The position numbers and the translations under genes were made by a program. A DNA stretch of 64,000 nt from Lepidurus packardi (taxonomy: Eukaryota; Arthropoda; Branchiopoda; Notostraca; Triopsidae): contig JAKZAN010000001.1 of the NCBI GenBank assembly GCA_023053545.1, positions 1,570,565 through 1,634,564 of the forward strand, written 5' to 3'. This document shows, piece by piece, positions 1 to 13,887 of this stretch (positions are counted from its first letter, which is position 1; the number at the start of each line of letters is the position of its first letter). The notes beneath the pieces were generated by a model. It made no database searches, had not been told where the DNA came from, and worked only from the letters and a program-made list of their open reading frames with translations.

Positions 1-3000
1 CTCGCAAAAGCACATATGAGGAAGTTTGACAAATCCCCTTTTCTTGAAAACCCGTTTCGATCATTCTAAATTCCACCGACAATATTGAAATACTGGAAGC
101 TTTTGCCATTTGTAGTTGAGAAAATCAAAGCGAAATTGAAAGAAAATGAATGATGGGGCCCTTTGTCATGTTTGTAACAGGTGCAAAAGAATAAGGCATA
201 GGGGTTGTCCTTGATCGGTAAACTAATCAGCTTTTCTTTGACAACCATGCGGGATGTTATAAGTACTTGTGTAACTGTTAGATGGCAAACACATCTTGTA
301 TGGCATCTTGCTTGGAATCTTGTATGGCATTAGGATAATAAATAAGAATTGTAAATAAGAATTGTAAGTTAGAGGTACACTTAATCTTGGAGGTAATTCC
401 CTATTGCAATTTCGTAATTATAAATAAATTACTCGTAACATTATAAATACATTCTGTAAACGGCGTTTCAAATCAGAAATTGTAAAATCACGGTGAAATT
501 ACAGTGGACGACAATTGAGGTACATTTTGGAAAGTGCGAAACGTTGCCGAAGGATATGTACATTCTAGGTTTAGGTACTGGCAAGAGATATTGGTTAGGG
601 TAGAAAGGGGGGAAGGACGACATAATAAAAAAATTAGGGCGATTGTTATATGGGGTATTCGGCTTTGATAAATTCACAAGATTACCGGGACAAGCTTTAT
701 CCATTTTGGCCGGGGAAATGATAAAGACTTGGAACCAGGTTTTGGTTCCTGTCTGTTTCGGTCTTTTCAAGTCCTGGTGTGCACAAATCTGCAAAATGCG
801 AAGGCCTTGTGTACGATTTCAGAGGAGAGTATAGACCATCATTTATCATTCTGCCTAGGCCTCAAGGAGCAGAAGCATCAGCAGCGAAAACCCCATTTTG
901 AAAGGTTTATGGCTTTCCCCTGCTTCAAAAAGATGTTTAAAACAAAAACGGGGTGAAAATTTGCAACGAACGAAACATTTTACCATGCCCCGGAAAGGTC
1001 AGAGACCAAGAGAAAAGGTCACGGAAACTTTTCCACATTTTGAAAGGATTTTGCAAGCTGGAGCAGAGCTAAAACGGGCTACAATTTTGCGCACGTCATC
1101 GAAAGTAAGAAGTAACCATGTCGCCATCCTGTACAATCCATATCCAAGTATCCGAGCAATGTTAGGGTACAAAGGCAAAAGTGATTAGATCAAACATACT
1201 TCAGTTTGCATTCTCTCTATAGCGTTTTAGAATAAAATTGGCCCTACCTTTTGGTCCAGAAAACCATCGAAAATTCCCTCGCGCCATGACAGATGCCGTT
1301 CTAATTAATTTTTCCATAGTTCTCAATTATGTTGACTATAACCACACATTCTCAAACGTCCTAGTCAATAGATTGTAGTATCAAACAAAACTCCAGCGTA
1401 TAAAGAGAATAATACTCATCTTAGGTCTTATTTATCATGCAATACGGTAGTCAAACCAAGAGTCATGTAACCACGAATTGAGTGTTGGCTTCAAACTACC
1501 GCTGCAAGGCGGCGCCACGTGACTAGTACAACGCACTAATCATAAGTTGAACGTCTGTTCTGACAAATGTGTTAATGTTGATCGTTTCTTGTCACAGGGA
1601 AACTTTTATCAGCACCCGTGCCTGGGTTTTATTGAAGTTGACACACTGCCTAGAATAAAACGGGTAAGATCTCAAATTTATAATCGAAAGCACCATCCAT
1701 TCTATTTCCATCGGATTCAGAAGCTATAACCCCATGAAACGGCCGAGAGGGAAAGCGAGCAATAGCGTTAGTGTTCGAAGAGGCTTAATTCAATGCAAGT
1801 TTTTCTTTTGTCTTACTTTTCCTCCCTGGCTAGGCCTGCTCGGGGTGAATCTCCCCGAGGTCCAAGAGAACTAAAAGCTCCCGTGGCCACCATGGCGGGG
1901 TTCGGGTTTTGCTCCGTATAGTTTGAGAAGACGACGTTAAGAAAGAGAAGAAAACGAAACGTTGGGGGGACACTCTGTGATTAATGATGTTGGGAGAGAT
2001 CTCACATTATGGGAGCGGCATCAGACCCCTTCATAATCCACCACATCTTCCCAGCCCCACAAAACTCGGAACTTGGCGAAAAAGAGCTCCCAAACAGCTT
2101 ATAGTTTTCTTTTACACCCTCCTGAAAAAAGCTCCAAGCTAGAAGAAATCTTCGGAGATGCCACATAAACGAGAATCACCGTTTAAAATGTGGAAAACCT
2201 AAGACTGCTCAAATTATTCTACCATTTCACCATCGGCAATTTACCAAAAAATACCTTACCTTTCTAATCAAGGCATTTCTTTTCGTTTAGGGTCGTCACG
2301 AATAACGTGAAGACATTATATTCTTGAATTAAGGATATTTGATCAATCGTATTCTTGGCCTACACATTGTACCAGGCGGCGTGAGAGAAGGAACATGTTT
2401 TAGAACAACTAGTAAGATGTACAGTCAATTCAGATGTACAACATCTTATGGGAATTTACCATAGCGGCCTATATACACGTATATGAGAGGTTGGATCAAT
2501 CAGTTGCGTGGTGGTTTCCTGGTGCGAGGCTGAATTCCCCCCTTGACTGCAGGGGAAGAACATGGTGGTTGGCTCTTTCCTGATAGGAAACACGAAGTAA
2601 TATTCCCGTACAGTAATATTATCCATGTTATGCTTGCCTTCGATTTTCTTTTCTTTCCCCCCCTTGGCCAATCCCAAACCCAATCAAAGAGGGGAATCTA
2701 ACCCTTTTCTTTGGCTCAGCTATACAAGTATAGTATAGAAGAGAGCTCTGGTAAACATGCAGACGCAGCTGCTGTGCAGGCCTGGCGGACTTTGGCTCGG
2801 GGAATACGAAGGGAAACACGAACATCATTAATCTTACAAGGCGGTGCTCTTGCTGGCTGCTTCCTACAGCCAACTCATGCATACAAGCCTTACACATAAG
2901 TGCACCACATACAGCACTCGGATGCTTTTGCCCTTTTTTTTCTTTATTTTTCTCATGCCACCATAGCTCATACACGCTCACATAGGCCGAACGGTCCAAA

Positions 3001-6000
3001 CTTTCCCCAACAACTCTTATTTCTGTTATTTGGGGCGAAAAGGACCAAGTTTCGGTTCGGTTCGGTCCCCTAATTCCAATGGCCTCAACTTGCGCTACTT
3101 GGCGAGATGATAGATTTAACCCAGATCCGTATATATTTAGTGTATAGTTAGTCTAAACAATGCTAAACAGCTCAACAGATTTGCTTAGGCTCGGTCCAGC
3201 ACTACCCAAACTCAAAAGACGGTCCTGCCGGTACTGAATACGACCTTAAAGCCGTTAGTACAGGTTGGAAGGTACAGCACGGTATCCACCTAAAATGCCA
3301 ACAATAGTTCAAGCACCATTAGAAGCCAAGACTCGAGGAAAGGAGGGGGCTTGAAATGGTTTTGAAAATGATGCTATAAGTGGTGGCTAATCGTTGTCTC
3401 CTCCGGAGGAGGCATGTCACCACTTTGCAGGAAGATGGAAAAGTTTTTCCAAAAGACAAGACCTGCTGCTGACTCTATATCTTTGACTCATTCTCCTCTC
3501 TCGTAGCGTGTATATATATATATACTCGTACACATATATATGTGTGTCGTCCAAGCCGAGCCGCAAAGATCCTCCGCCAAGAGAATCCATCATGTTAACG
3601 AGACCCCAATACAGATTTCGGTCGTGTGCCGTATACGACTTAACAGGACACTTCAAAAGCCATTGACCACATCATTATTTGCACCTTATAACGCTACAAC
3701 AAGAGCCGTGGCACGTATATAGTACCCACAGCAGCCTTTTAACCCGCCTCTTTTACCCTAATCCATCAACTTAAGAGATTGATGTGCAATCCCTTCCAAA
3801 TTTTTACAACTTTTTGCGGTCTCAATCAACCCTTTTAACGCGCATACGCTTGGCGTCCCTTTCAAGTACCAATTACGAAAAATACAATGTAATAAGCAGC
3901 TCGATCTTACCCCTTTTTCGTTTCTTAGCTGGAACCATTAGCTCGAAGATTTGTACAATCAAAACTTGGATAGACTTACCTAAGTTGCGCCACATTGGGA
4001 TGCCAAAACTCGCTCGCAGGACCAGCCGATCATCCGGAAGATCAGCAGATCTTATGAATCAGGAATGTGTGGTATACGTGCACTGATCGGTACATTCGGT
4101 TGGCGTTTTGCATAGGTAAAGATGAAAGTTTCGGTTAGTATTTAAAAGCAGCGGTTTGTTGCAAAAGCCTCTTGACCCCCCCACATCCCCTCCCTGGAAA
4201 ACTGGCATTACATGGAGGCAAGATTTCTTCTTCGGGGTGTTATTCGGTTCCTGGGGCTTTTCGCTGGCGTTATAACACAAGAGAGAAAGACGACAGCAAA
4301 GACGGAGCCGGAGCTCCGGTCATGGCGTTCATGATAAATGGTTTTCCAGCTGAGATGGATGGATTTTCGCTTTGCCAGGTTTTCCGTGCCGTACACCACT
4401 ATACTTTTCAGGGGGGTTGGGCTGTGTGCGAGTCAGAGCCAAGCCCTAGTACTAATGTCAAGTACTGCACCGTACATTGTTTTGTTTTTAGCTGACAGAA
4501 TTACCTTTATGGATTTCATGGCGACAATGCCAGCAAATTTTACAGGGCGACAATGCCAGCAAATCTGTCTATGTTGTCGCTGAAAATAATCAAAATCAAA
4601 GGTTTAAGGATTCAAAATGCAAGTTACAGGCAACAAAAGCGCAGCATTCCATCTGGGGTTTCTTACACGAGAAACATAAGGAGAACAACTTTGTTTGGTA
4701 TGAGATGGAGACAAACACTTGGCTTGTGGGTTCAGCTCAGGATGTTCTGCAGGGTGCCTGGGCATTGTTACCGGCATTTGCATACGTGTCGAACGGTTGT
4801 GGCCGGTTTGGCTGCGTGAGACAGCACATTCGAACCATGCAGACACAAAAAAATGCTGCTTTTTAAAGATTGTGTCATCAGCCAACACCAGCGTATGAAT
4901 CATACACTAAGTGATATCTACTAACCTTCCCATTCAGTTTATTACCTACATTATCGCCGTTCGCCAAAACGCAACAGTGAGAAGTGGTTACGTATGAGCT
5001 CCGTTACATGGCAAAACTTCAGCCAATTGAATCTCGCGTGGAATATTGCCAAATCAAGATGAAGTCTGTATGATCTAATGAGACGAAAAGGCCCCATGAG
5101 ATCTAAAATATCGATCATTAGCATAGAAAAAGTTGTGTTCCACCAATAAAGATTCCCGCAGGTTTATTCATAATATATACCATCTATTTTTACCAAAAAC
5201 TTCAAACGCAAGAATGATCTAAAGAACTGTACACAAAGAACGGGCTAAATTATTTGCATCATGCTGTCTCAGTACAAGGTCTAAAGATTTCCAATATTTT
5301 CGATCTTAGAATCCACATTCTTTTGCTTTCTTCACAGATACATGTATACAGGCCTGCGTTATAGCATCATTTTTTCGCTACAAAAAATGTGAAAGCACCT
5401 TGTTTCTCAGCCAAAAACAGACTACGCGTCTGAAAGTTTTGAGAGTGAACATAAAAAAAAAAACGAAAATTTGTTTAGTCAAAAACACATTCATTTTTTG
5501 AAGCTTGAGAAGAAGGAGGTAGGGATGTGACTAAAGAAAAAGGCCTAAAAATCGCACACAAAACAAAAACAAAAATCAATAACGTTTTGCCCTAATACTG
5601 TTTTTAGAACATAACAACTTTGTTCCAAGGTTCGCAATATACCAACAAACTAAAAAAGAAAACTTTGACTCGAATCTCGCCTCGAAACACAGAAAAAAGT
5701 CCATGATTTCACTAGTCTGTGCCTTTGATTTTCGCTGTTTCCTAAACTTGGGACGTTAAAAACGTCCAAGTTTCCCAGTATACACTGCATCTTTTTTTTT
5801 TTTGTTTTTTTGCTTGAGCACATTTTGCGTAAGAATTGCTTTCCTGGCGCACAGGCACAGAGCCACATATACAGCAATGTAAAGTAAGAAAACCCGTTTG
5901 CTATGGACTATGTATCAACTTTGGTTGTTCACATCCTCGCGGAAAACTTGATACTCAACCGAATACTCATTTTGTACAACTCTAAAAACAGAAACTATTT

Positions 6001-6972
6001 GATTTGCGAAACTGCTTATCATTTTTGCTGAATTTTCCCCCCAGTAATGCGTATTCTTTTTGTCTCTTATTAAGTGCCAAAAAAAAGTTCATAAAAGGTC
6101 ACAACTTATTTCCTACGAATTAGGAACTGTTTTACCGCAATCTTTTGAGTCTTCAATACATTTCAGAGTCTGGCAAGTTACACGCGTTTTATGCAAAAAG
6201 TTCTCAAGCTATAGAATCGGTCTGGGAAAAAAAAAACGGGGGATTCCCCCGTCATCAACTTCTCATTTGTTTACTACACCCTAACACAAACTCGCTTTTT
6301 TGTCCCATTTTTGTTGCGTCTCGAGTAACTTTACCAAATGAAGCAAATGGCGCGTGCTTTAGCTTAATGACCAAGTTACGAGGAGTCATTATAAAAGAAG
6401 GGCGGGCGACTTATGGCAGTTTAGGAAAAGAGCTGGTAAATTAGGGGGGACAATGTTAGACCGCCAAAAGAAATATTGCTTTTGCCGAAAAGCAAAGAGA
6501 GCAGACAGTTTTCCCAAGTGATTTAAAAAAGAAGAGGTCAAAACTGGACTTCCTAATCAAGCTAAAAAAAAATCCTTGTCGGAACCTTTTAGGTCATTTT
6601 CGGGTCAAGTCTCCCGTCGCCAACGGTGTCTAGTCTCCTAAAGCTTCTTTTTGCAAAGAATTCCGCACATGAGGTCTTATTAACACCACTAACCAAAGTA
6701 CAACGATACTGCGTTCCCTTTTTGCGTTGGATGAAAGCTGAAACCTTTGAAAACGATGAAATTTTGCTAACAGATTCTTTAAAACACATCACTAAATATC
6801 GCTAGCTTTCCGCTTGCCTAGCTAAAACGTTTGCCTTATATACACTTTATTTCATTTTATTTTACGTAGAATTAAACCCTGAGCTTGGTATAGACGTCGT
6901 GAATTTGGTGGTCGCATGAAAGTAACCACGCCCCCATCAACTGCACGAACGAATCTTCCTCTTTTCTGTTCC
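1..6972. other. 3' flank of Dfd, no gene recognised
   Basis: Only short open frames without recognisable domains are present, and none has splice or codon structure that would support a gene. The last part, just left of the Dfd stop, should hold the Dfd 3' UTR. Two Hox/Exd-like decamers occur here: TGATTAATGA at 1978-1987 on the plus strand and AGATTAATGA at 2825-2834 on the minus strand. A 20-bp direct duplication lies at about 4531-4562. The next anterior Hox genes (Hox3/zen, pb, lab) are not within the window. Confidence 0.6.
6846..6861 (-). terminator. candidate Dfd polyadenylation signals
   Basis: Two AATAAA hexamers on the minus strand (complement of tttatt at 6846-6851 and 6856-6861) lie about 110-130 bp downstream of the Dfd stop codon. 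This is the expected orientation and a plausible distance for a short 3' UTR. No downstream GU-rich element was tested, and more distal signals could also be used. Confidence 0.4.
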
Positions 6973-8705
6973 TTAAAGACTGGTCAATCCGTAATCCGTT
7001 TTCAGGTTGGCAGTTGACAGCATTCCGTAATTGGACGTATTGTTGACGTCGCTATTCCGGTTATTATTCGAGTTGTTCGAAGTACTTGTCACGGTAGCAA
7101 GGGTATTCGAGCCAGAAGTAGAGGCGACGGACGAGATGGGCACTCCACTGGCCGTCGTGGTTACGCCAGCTGGATTGGTTTTCCTCCGCACGTTCTTGGT
7201 ATTAGGTAACTTGTTGTCCTTCTTCCACTTCATCCGTCGGTTTTGGAACCAAATTTTGATCTGACGCTCTGACAAGCATAAACTGTGCGCAATTTCAATC
7301 CGTCTGCGACGCGTTAAGTAGCGGTTGAAATGGAATTCCTTTTCCAATTCCAGGATCTGATGCCGGGTGTACGCGGTTCGTTGTCGTTTGGGTTCCATGC
7401 CCGGTTGAAAACTTCCCGTGTCTAAAAATATAAGTGATCATTCGCGCGAAAGCCTGAGTAAAGAGACCTAGCGATTTCATCCTTTCAATGGAATACTCTC
7501 AAATCCTCAAAAGATCGAGGTCTACGTTCGAATACTCCTTAATTGTCAAAATTGTACTCAAAATTGTACAGAAATCAAGCAGGATTGCAGTATTGATGGA
7601 ATTAAGGTGAAGAATTTGAAGGAAATCGTTCCCAGACAGTGCAACCTATTAACTTTGGCTTTTTGATTCCAACTGATTCTTACTCAGAAAATTAGCGTAG
7701 AAAGCCTGGAAATGAGAACTTACGTAAATCTGCACCGGGATCCATGGGGAAGCCTTTGGCTCCTGCCACGTGAATCTTTCTCATCCAGGGGTAAATCACG
7801 GGCTGGCTCCCGGGTGATTCTGAACCGTTATCCAAGTCATCATCATCGGAATCTTGGCTCATTGTGGGCGAATTGGCGTGGCATGATCCCAGTGAGCTGG
7901 GTCCATTCGGTCCGCCGCCGAGGTGCAAAATCGGCGGTGGTTGTTGCTGGGAAGCATTTAACATCTGAGCATGTTGTTGACTATTGGCGATTTGGGGCGG
8001 TCCAGTGGCGGGATGGTGACTCGTTTGAGGTTGCTGTTGTTGCTGATGGAGATGGGCATGAGGGTGCAATCCAGTCAAATGGCTGCCATTATGCTGATGA
8101 GGTGGTAAATGCGTTTGACCTGGTGGTCCTATAACTCCCAGTGACAGAGAATGTGGAGGAAGACTGGCCGAAGGTGACAATTGCTGGTGCGAAGGCAAAC
8201 CGCCGACCGATGTTCCCGGAGCACTACAGATCATCGTTACCGCATTGTTGTTGGGCAGCGGCGGAGGAGCTGGCGGTGGCGAACACCCCGGCGATCCTCG
8301 TTGCTGTTGGTGCAGTCCAGGACTGTGCAGTTGTTGATGTTGTGGACCTATGTGAGCCGTCATGGACATTCCGGACGGCATTCCGCAAGCCGGTCCGTAA
8401 TAGCTGCCGCTACTTTGGGGGTGATGTTGACCGGTCGCGTAATACCCCGCCATGCTGGCCACCGCCGTCTGATGGTGGTTCACGGCATTCACGGCAGCCG
8501 GGTACCCATAATGCTGCGGATGATGGGTTTGGTGGTGATGGTGGTGATGATGGACGGCGGCCGCACTGGCATAGTAATCCCCAGCTGCAGCCGCCGCAGC
8601 CATGGCTGCGGATGGAATATAACTGGCTTGCGAGTACTCTTCACTTGGTGGGAACTTGGGATCGCCGTACGCGCCCGAGTTCATCAAGAATGAACTCATG
8701 ATCAT
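6973..8705 (-). CDS. Dfd: Deformed, Hox4-class homeodomain transcription factor
   Basis: Two coding exons, 8705-7724 and 7421-6973, join to 476 aa. The donor reads C|GTAAGT and the acceptor TTTTTAG|AC, so the split codon becomes His328. The protein starts [10 protein letters not shown]; the second ATG (8699) gives the classic MSSFLMNS start and may be the one used. The N-terminal part is rich in Ala, His and Gln runs, with an acidic DSDDDD stretch before the hexapeptide YPWM (305-308), followed by the Dfd-type RKIHVAG. The homeodomain is at 338-397 ([32 protein letters not shown], Gln50). It is followed by [12 protein letters not shown], which is diagnostic for Dfd. In arthropods Dfd is a nuclear factor specifying mandibular and maxillary identity, with Extradenticle as cofactor. 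It is the most anterior Hox gene here and has the shortest intron. Identification is essentially certain; only the exact start is open. Confidence 0.97.
7422..7723 (-). other. Dfd intron (302 bp, phase 1)
   Basis: The intron begins GTAAGT and ends TTTTTAG on the minus strand. Removing it joins ...MDPGADL to [15 protein letters not shown], matching the usual Dfd linker between hexapeptide and homeodomain. No other feature is seen inside it. Confidence 0.93.
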
Positions 8706-11700
8706 GAGTTATCCCCGTTTGATTCTTTTTTTTTGTTTATTCAACACTGTAGAAACTTGTTTGCTAGACAATGGATCCAAATGGCGTAAACTCAAGGACC
8801 ACGTAACAAGAACCACACTAGGGCATGGTGAACCTTCACTAAAATGAGCGGAGGGTATTTTGCCCGAGTTCAGATCGCTGTAGATCAGTTTTAATGTTGG
8901 GATCCCAGCACCGATGTTGTACTTGCAATCACCCAAGTGAACTGCCAGACTACTTCTGGACCTTCTCTTGTAGTTGTAACTCTACGCACGTCACGATGAT
9001 GGATGACCCTAGGGCGGCCGCAATACTCCAACTCTCTCGTGCACACATACACACACATAGAACCTACGCTAGCGACACCCCGGTCGGAGCAATACCCAAT
9101 ACCATGCCCTGCTGGCCGAATTACGATTCCGCGGCGCAAGCGGCGCACGACTTACGAGGCGGAGTTCCCAGCACAACGGTGTCGGTCGCCCTAGAGACGT
9201 TACGTCCTGGTAGAATAATTCGACAGGTCACTCACTAATCCAGACGTTTGATTTTCGCTTTTGTTGTTTTCGCCAGGGATTTCTCCAATTCTTTAGTCTT
9301 CTTTTTGATTCGTTTTCAATCTTGTTTGGCTTTTTCACCTCGCAGAAATGAGCAACTTCAGAGCTTAATCTTGAAGAGATAAGGGTGTGTGGGGTGGAGA
9401 AGAGACTAGAAATTGGCCATTTGGGGATGGTTATGAAGTGTGAAAGGTCGGTTCCTTGCAGCTGGCTCTTGTTGGTCTACCCGTTCAGCAGTTGTTTGGA
9501 CAATGACGACACAATGTTATGAACTGTGTCAAGAGGCTTTCGGGGTAGCCGGAAAAAACGACTGGTACATTCAATCCGTCTGTCACAGATTGTTACGTCT
9601 TCCAAACACAGCTTTTACAACAACAATATACATCACCCGAAGGTCTGTGCTTTAAAATCCCTACCCCCAAATCAGGCCTTTTGAACTTTTCACACAGCCA
9701 TCACTTGGGTAGCGTTGACTTAATCCCGATGGAGCTTTGCAGTTATACTGAGCACAATCTCCACAGTCCATAAAACCAGCAGCAACGCCGAACTGTCCAA
9801 CTGTTCTCCACCAAAGTACGCGCTATAATGGTCCTCGTACTCGTGCGGTACTGTTTACTGCCTTTCCCCGTGTCGTCTCTGTACGACGTCCCCAGAATAT
9901 CGGACTATGCCAAAAAAAGGGGCGGGTCCTTGGGCTCCAAGTCCCGGTTTAAAGACGAACCGACAGGGTTAAAAGTCATTAAGCTGAGCCGATGCCGGTC
10001 CGGCTATCTTCTTCCAACATTGCACCCAAAAACCGGGCCGGTAATTTAGAAATGAGATGACACCTTTGGCCAAAATGCAACCGCTCTTGGAGGATTTTCG
10101 AGCACCAAGACTACACCACCGCACACACCACGCACACACACACGCTCATGAGGCAGTTTTCCGTTATCGACTAAAGGAAGGCCTGTGAAGACCCAAGGTA
10201 CTTATATCTAACGATATCTAAACGTAAAAGCTGCATCATGGCCCCCGCCAAACCCACCACAACGCCACCAAATCCCGGCACCGAGTGGCCCAGCGAAGGC
10301 GTCTTCTCACTCGTAGAGTACCTTCTCCCAAACTTTTTTTGAGTGGTGACCCTGGACAGTTGGGGAGGAGAAAAATGGTCTTGTTTTTTGGCAATTGTAA
10401 AGGCACGGTAACAGTTATGTAGAGTTAGCAGCCAAAACGCCCAGTCGACCAATTATTCCAGCTCTTGTCCGTTGTAGTTTCCCCTTCCTTGTCCCATTGA
10501 GAGGGGACAACAATAAGTAATGACTCGGGACTATTTTCAGAAAGACTGGAGCGAGAAAAAGCACCAGGCAACGGAGAAAAAGGGTTAATTTCTTATATAG
10601 AGCTCGGAGAAGGCTTGATGGACACTTTACATGCACTTCAACTCATAGGGTCATTAAGCTTGGTTACCATCTTAGTTAATGCAATTGCTTCTAGTAGGGC
10701 TTTTTAGGAAGGAATGTTTCTTCTAAAAATATGGACCCCCCCTATATACCATGCAGGAGGAGTCGTAGTATACAGGAAAGAAGACGGTGGAGATAGTATA
10801 TATGGGACGGACGACGATCTGGGAAGAAGCACAGAGAAAAAGGGAAGTAAGTTGCCGAATCCTCTCCCTTGTCACGGCTGCAGGACCATGATAAATGATG
10901 TGTTGCAAATAATCGTCCCTTTTAGACTCGACCAAGGCTCCTCGCCCGGATGGGCACCAAGCATACACTACACACACACCACCAGCTCGAGTATAACAGT
11001 CCAAAAATCCACGGAAATCCTTCGTTTACCGTCCTTACATGGCTTTCCAATCCCACATGAGCAACAATGAAAACTTGCCCTTTGCAGGGATCCCTTACCG
11101 AGTTTTTAGCTCAAGCCTCCAACAATGAAAGTTCACATTCCTAACTCTGATCTCCAATGATTGGCAAACTTTGGCAGCAAAACCCAAATAAATAACCTTT
11201 AATCTAAACAGTTTGAATTCTGGATCTACCTCGCTTTTCAAACAAAAGTACTACCAACTTTTTAGCATGATTCGTAGCAAGAATCAATAAATAATTAATA
11301 AATAATCAAGAATTCGTAGCAAGAACGACCAACAATGAAACGTTAAGTTAATGTTACGTAGCCGACTCCCAAACAACTTTTCAAACTCCAAATCTAAACC
11401 TGTTCTCACAAGGATCCTGAACTGGTGTCAGCACCCATAAAAAACCAGTACTTTTATTCTTGCAGTACTTTTTAACCAGTATTTAACCAGTACTTTTATT
11501 CTCCTTAACTTGAGCGAAAAACAATAGAATACACGTTTCCATCCTTACCATGTTTAGCAGAATGAAACAGAGTGTTCGAGATATGGAAGATTACTTTTTC
11601 AACGTTGTAGGAACTTTGTCTTCAATGCGGAGACAAACGGGGGAAATTCAGAAGGTTTGAAGGTTTGGCGCCTTGTAAAAAGAAGAAAGTATTCGAAAAC

Positions 11701-13797
11701 AGAAAACGGGCCAACCGAGGACGAAGCCAGGGACCAAATTCCAATTAGCTATCGTCTACAGGTGTCACGCCACATCCATCTTGGGTGTCCAGTCTGGAGG
11801 TATAGGCTTTTGATGGGTTGGAAGCAAGTTTTTGTGGCTTGTGCTCCTCATCGGAATTTGTCGTGGGCGCTTTTCTTGGTGATAAGGCTGCTGCCTGGTC
11901 CTTCTTACCAACTGTGCTACATTTGTGCCTGTACTCCCAAAGTAACAGGGAACCCCCCGGACAAGCTATATCTCCGAAAAGGAGCAAGGGCTCCGCGTTG
12001 GAGGCCGTAAACGCCTCATTAAGGTAGCCAGCAATTGTTGTTTGGCATCAAGGTAAAGCAATGTGCGCGGCAGCAGGAGCCAAAGCTAATGTCGGCGTCC
12101 CAATGTGGAGGATAAGACAGATTAGGGTGGGTGTATATCCCTTTAGTGCAGAGCACCCTGAGCAAATAGCCTGCGAAAATGCGAAACACCTTAAAAGCCA
12201 TTGTTGGGTGGCTCCAAGACGGGCAGTGTCAAAACATTTGGAATGCATTTTTGATGCATCTTGGCACCTTGAAGAAGCTTATGTCGCCTGTGCTTCTATC
12301 CTGGACTTTTTGTAAGGTCAGTCGCATTTGAGCTAACATGTGCAAGTTTTTAGCTAAGTAGTAAACCCTAATTTGAGCAGACCCTTCTGCTTTTAGAAGT
12401 TTCTAGATGCTAGACGGTGACAACAGGTAGCCTTTATTGGATCTCTGCGTCCCCTGCACACGGATATACGAGTCTTAAGTTCAAAGGCTCCTAGTTTCTT
12501 GAAAGGGACGAGAGCAAAGGAAACCCCTTTTTGCTAATGATCCGTACCAATTGTCCCACTGGGACTATCGTGCTCCAATACAGCATTGGGAGGTTCCGCC
12601 ATCTTAAAAAGTCCTTCCCAATTTGTATTGCCCGTGCCTTGGGAGAATTTGAGAAGCCGCTCTTGCCGAAGCTCCCAATTTCAACATTCCATTCCAGATC
12701 TACAACGGGAGACTCGGTCTATACATACTTGTATTATGCCATCCATATTTGGCTTAAGATAACGATGTCAGTGATGTTCTCTTTGGTGTGAGTGAGAGGA
12801 TATCGGGGCCCAGTGGGGTAAAAGGAAAAAGGCTTGGTTTTAAGGATTGATAGGATTGGGATCAGCCTTCGAACCGAAATGTGCCAAGGAAGAAGACGAA
12901 GGGATACAACTCAGTCTTGGAGCATCATTAATCTCTAGGACTCTTGCTCATACAGCGCTCCGAAGTCCCTTTTGCCTTTTGCTGCGTTTTTAATTCTTCT
13001 CCTTTTGCTTCTCAAACTTCTTTACAGCCTTTTCTGTTTTTCTGCTGCTGGGAGATTTTGGCAAGAAGACGTTAGCTTGGTGTGTTTCACAAGGCAAAGA
13101 GGTTTTACAACATGGGACTCTGAGCGAACTTTTATCTCGCTCGAAAGCTGCGTGTGTTCTCCAACTAAAGGAGCCAGGTGCTGCCAGAATTGCTCAACTC
13201 AGATTCCGGATGAAAATAAAAAGGGTTCCGTGCATGTGTGCGACTGCTCGAGCATCACAGGAGGTGTATTTCCTGTTCTTTTCCGCCGAATATTATTCCT
13301 TTTTCTGCTTGGCTTTTCTTTCAAAAGAAAGGGGCAAAAGTTAAGGAAAAGAGTCTGGCGATATGGATGTGTCTCTTGTCATCGAGAGCATAGTTTGTCT
13401 TCTTCAACTGCGAAAGTGTATTCCATTCGAACAGTTACAGCTCGGCTCGGCAAGATCGTGACTTGGACCAAACCCAGGAACTCCTAATATACAAACAGTG
13501 TTAGTAACTCAAGTCAGCTTATCTGCAACTTAACTGTCCCTCTTTAGGCGATATTCAAATTTGATTTATCCAATGTATTGAACCCAGCACTTGACGAACT
13601 TATAATTTAACCAAGATTTAAAAAAAAATAGATCAGAAAAGGACAAATACAATACCATGTTTCAGGTAATGACACATACACTGAATTGTCATATCTATCT
13701 GCTGAGATTTCAGTCAGTCTGCATGCAATGTCCCAAATGCGGGAGTAGAATTAAACCACGTTAGATTGGAGATTCGGGTTCTGGTGAACGATGACGG
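8706..13797. other. Dfd upstream region, no protein gene recognised
   Basis: This should contain the Dfd promoter and 5' UTR, but no TATA or initiator close to the ATG was convincing. Short frames such as those at 8894-9238 and 12972-13487 have no recognisable domain. A Hox/Exd-like decamer AGATTAATGA lies at 12925-12934 on the minus strand, about 0.9 kb downstream of the mir-10 hairpin in the direction of transcription. Confidence 0.55.
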
Positions 13798-13887
13798 TGC
13801 TCTCTATGCACCACACGAACCTCTCTAGAACCGAATTTGTCATTGTGGGAAATACAAATTCGGATCTACAGGGTAGATGTAGAGCAT
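13798..13887 (-). ncRNA. mir-10: mir-10 microRNA precursor
   Basis: On the minus strand a hairpin of about 90 nt carries the invariant miR-10-5p at 13875-13854, beginning UACCCUGUAGAUCCGAAU. A 13-nt loop (13853-13841) follows, then the opposite arm at about 13839-13817, CAAAUUCGGUUCUAGAGAG, which matches the known arthropod miR-10-3p. The arms pair perfectly over CCGAAUUUGU/ACAAAUUCGG, and the lower stem UGCUCUA pairs with UAGA(GA)GCA. mir-10 is an ancient bilaterian microRNA located in the Hox cluster next to the Hox4 gene. Its place here, between Dfd and Scr and on the Hox coding strand, is the conserved arthropod position. It is probably processed from a longer cluster transcript, whose start is not visible. 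Confidence 0.97.

Noticed and set aside
7712-8701. Long plus-strand open frames opposite Dfd exon 1 (140, 186 and 170 codons)
   Set aside because: They mirror the low-complexity Gln/His/Pro-rich coding sequence of Dfd. No start context, splice sites or recognisable domain supports an antisense gene.
12972-13487. 171-codon plus-strand frame near mir-10 with a hydrophobic start and several Cys
   Set aside because: The start looks signal-like only because of a T/C-rich tract. No conserved cysteine spacing or family is recognised, and there is no support for transcription from this strand.
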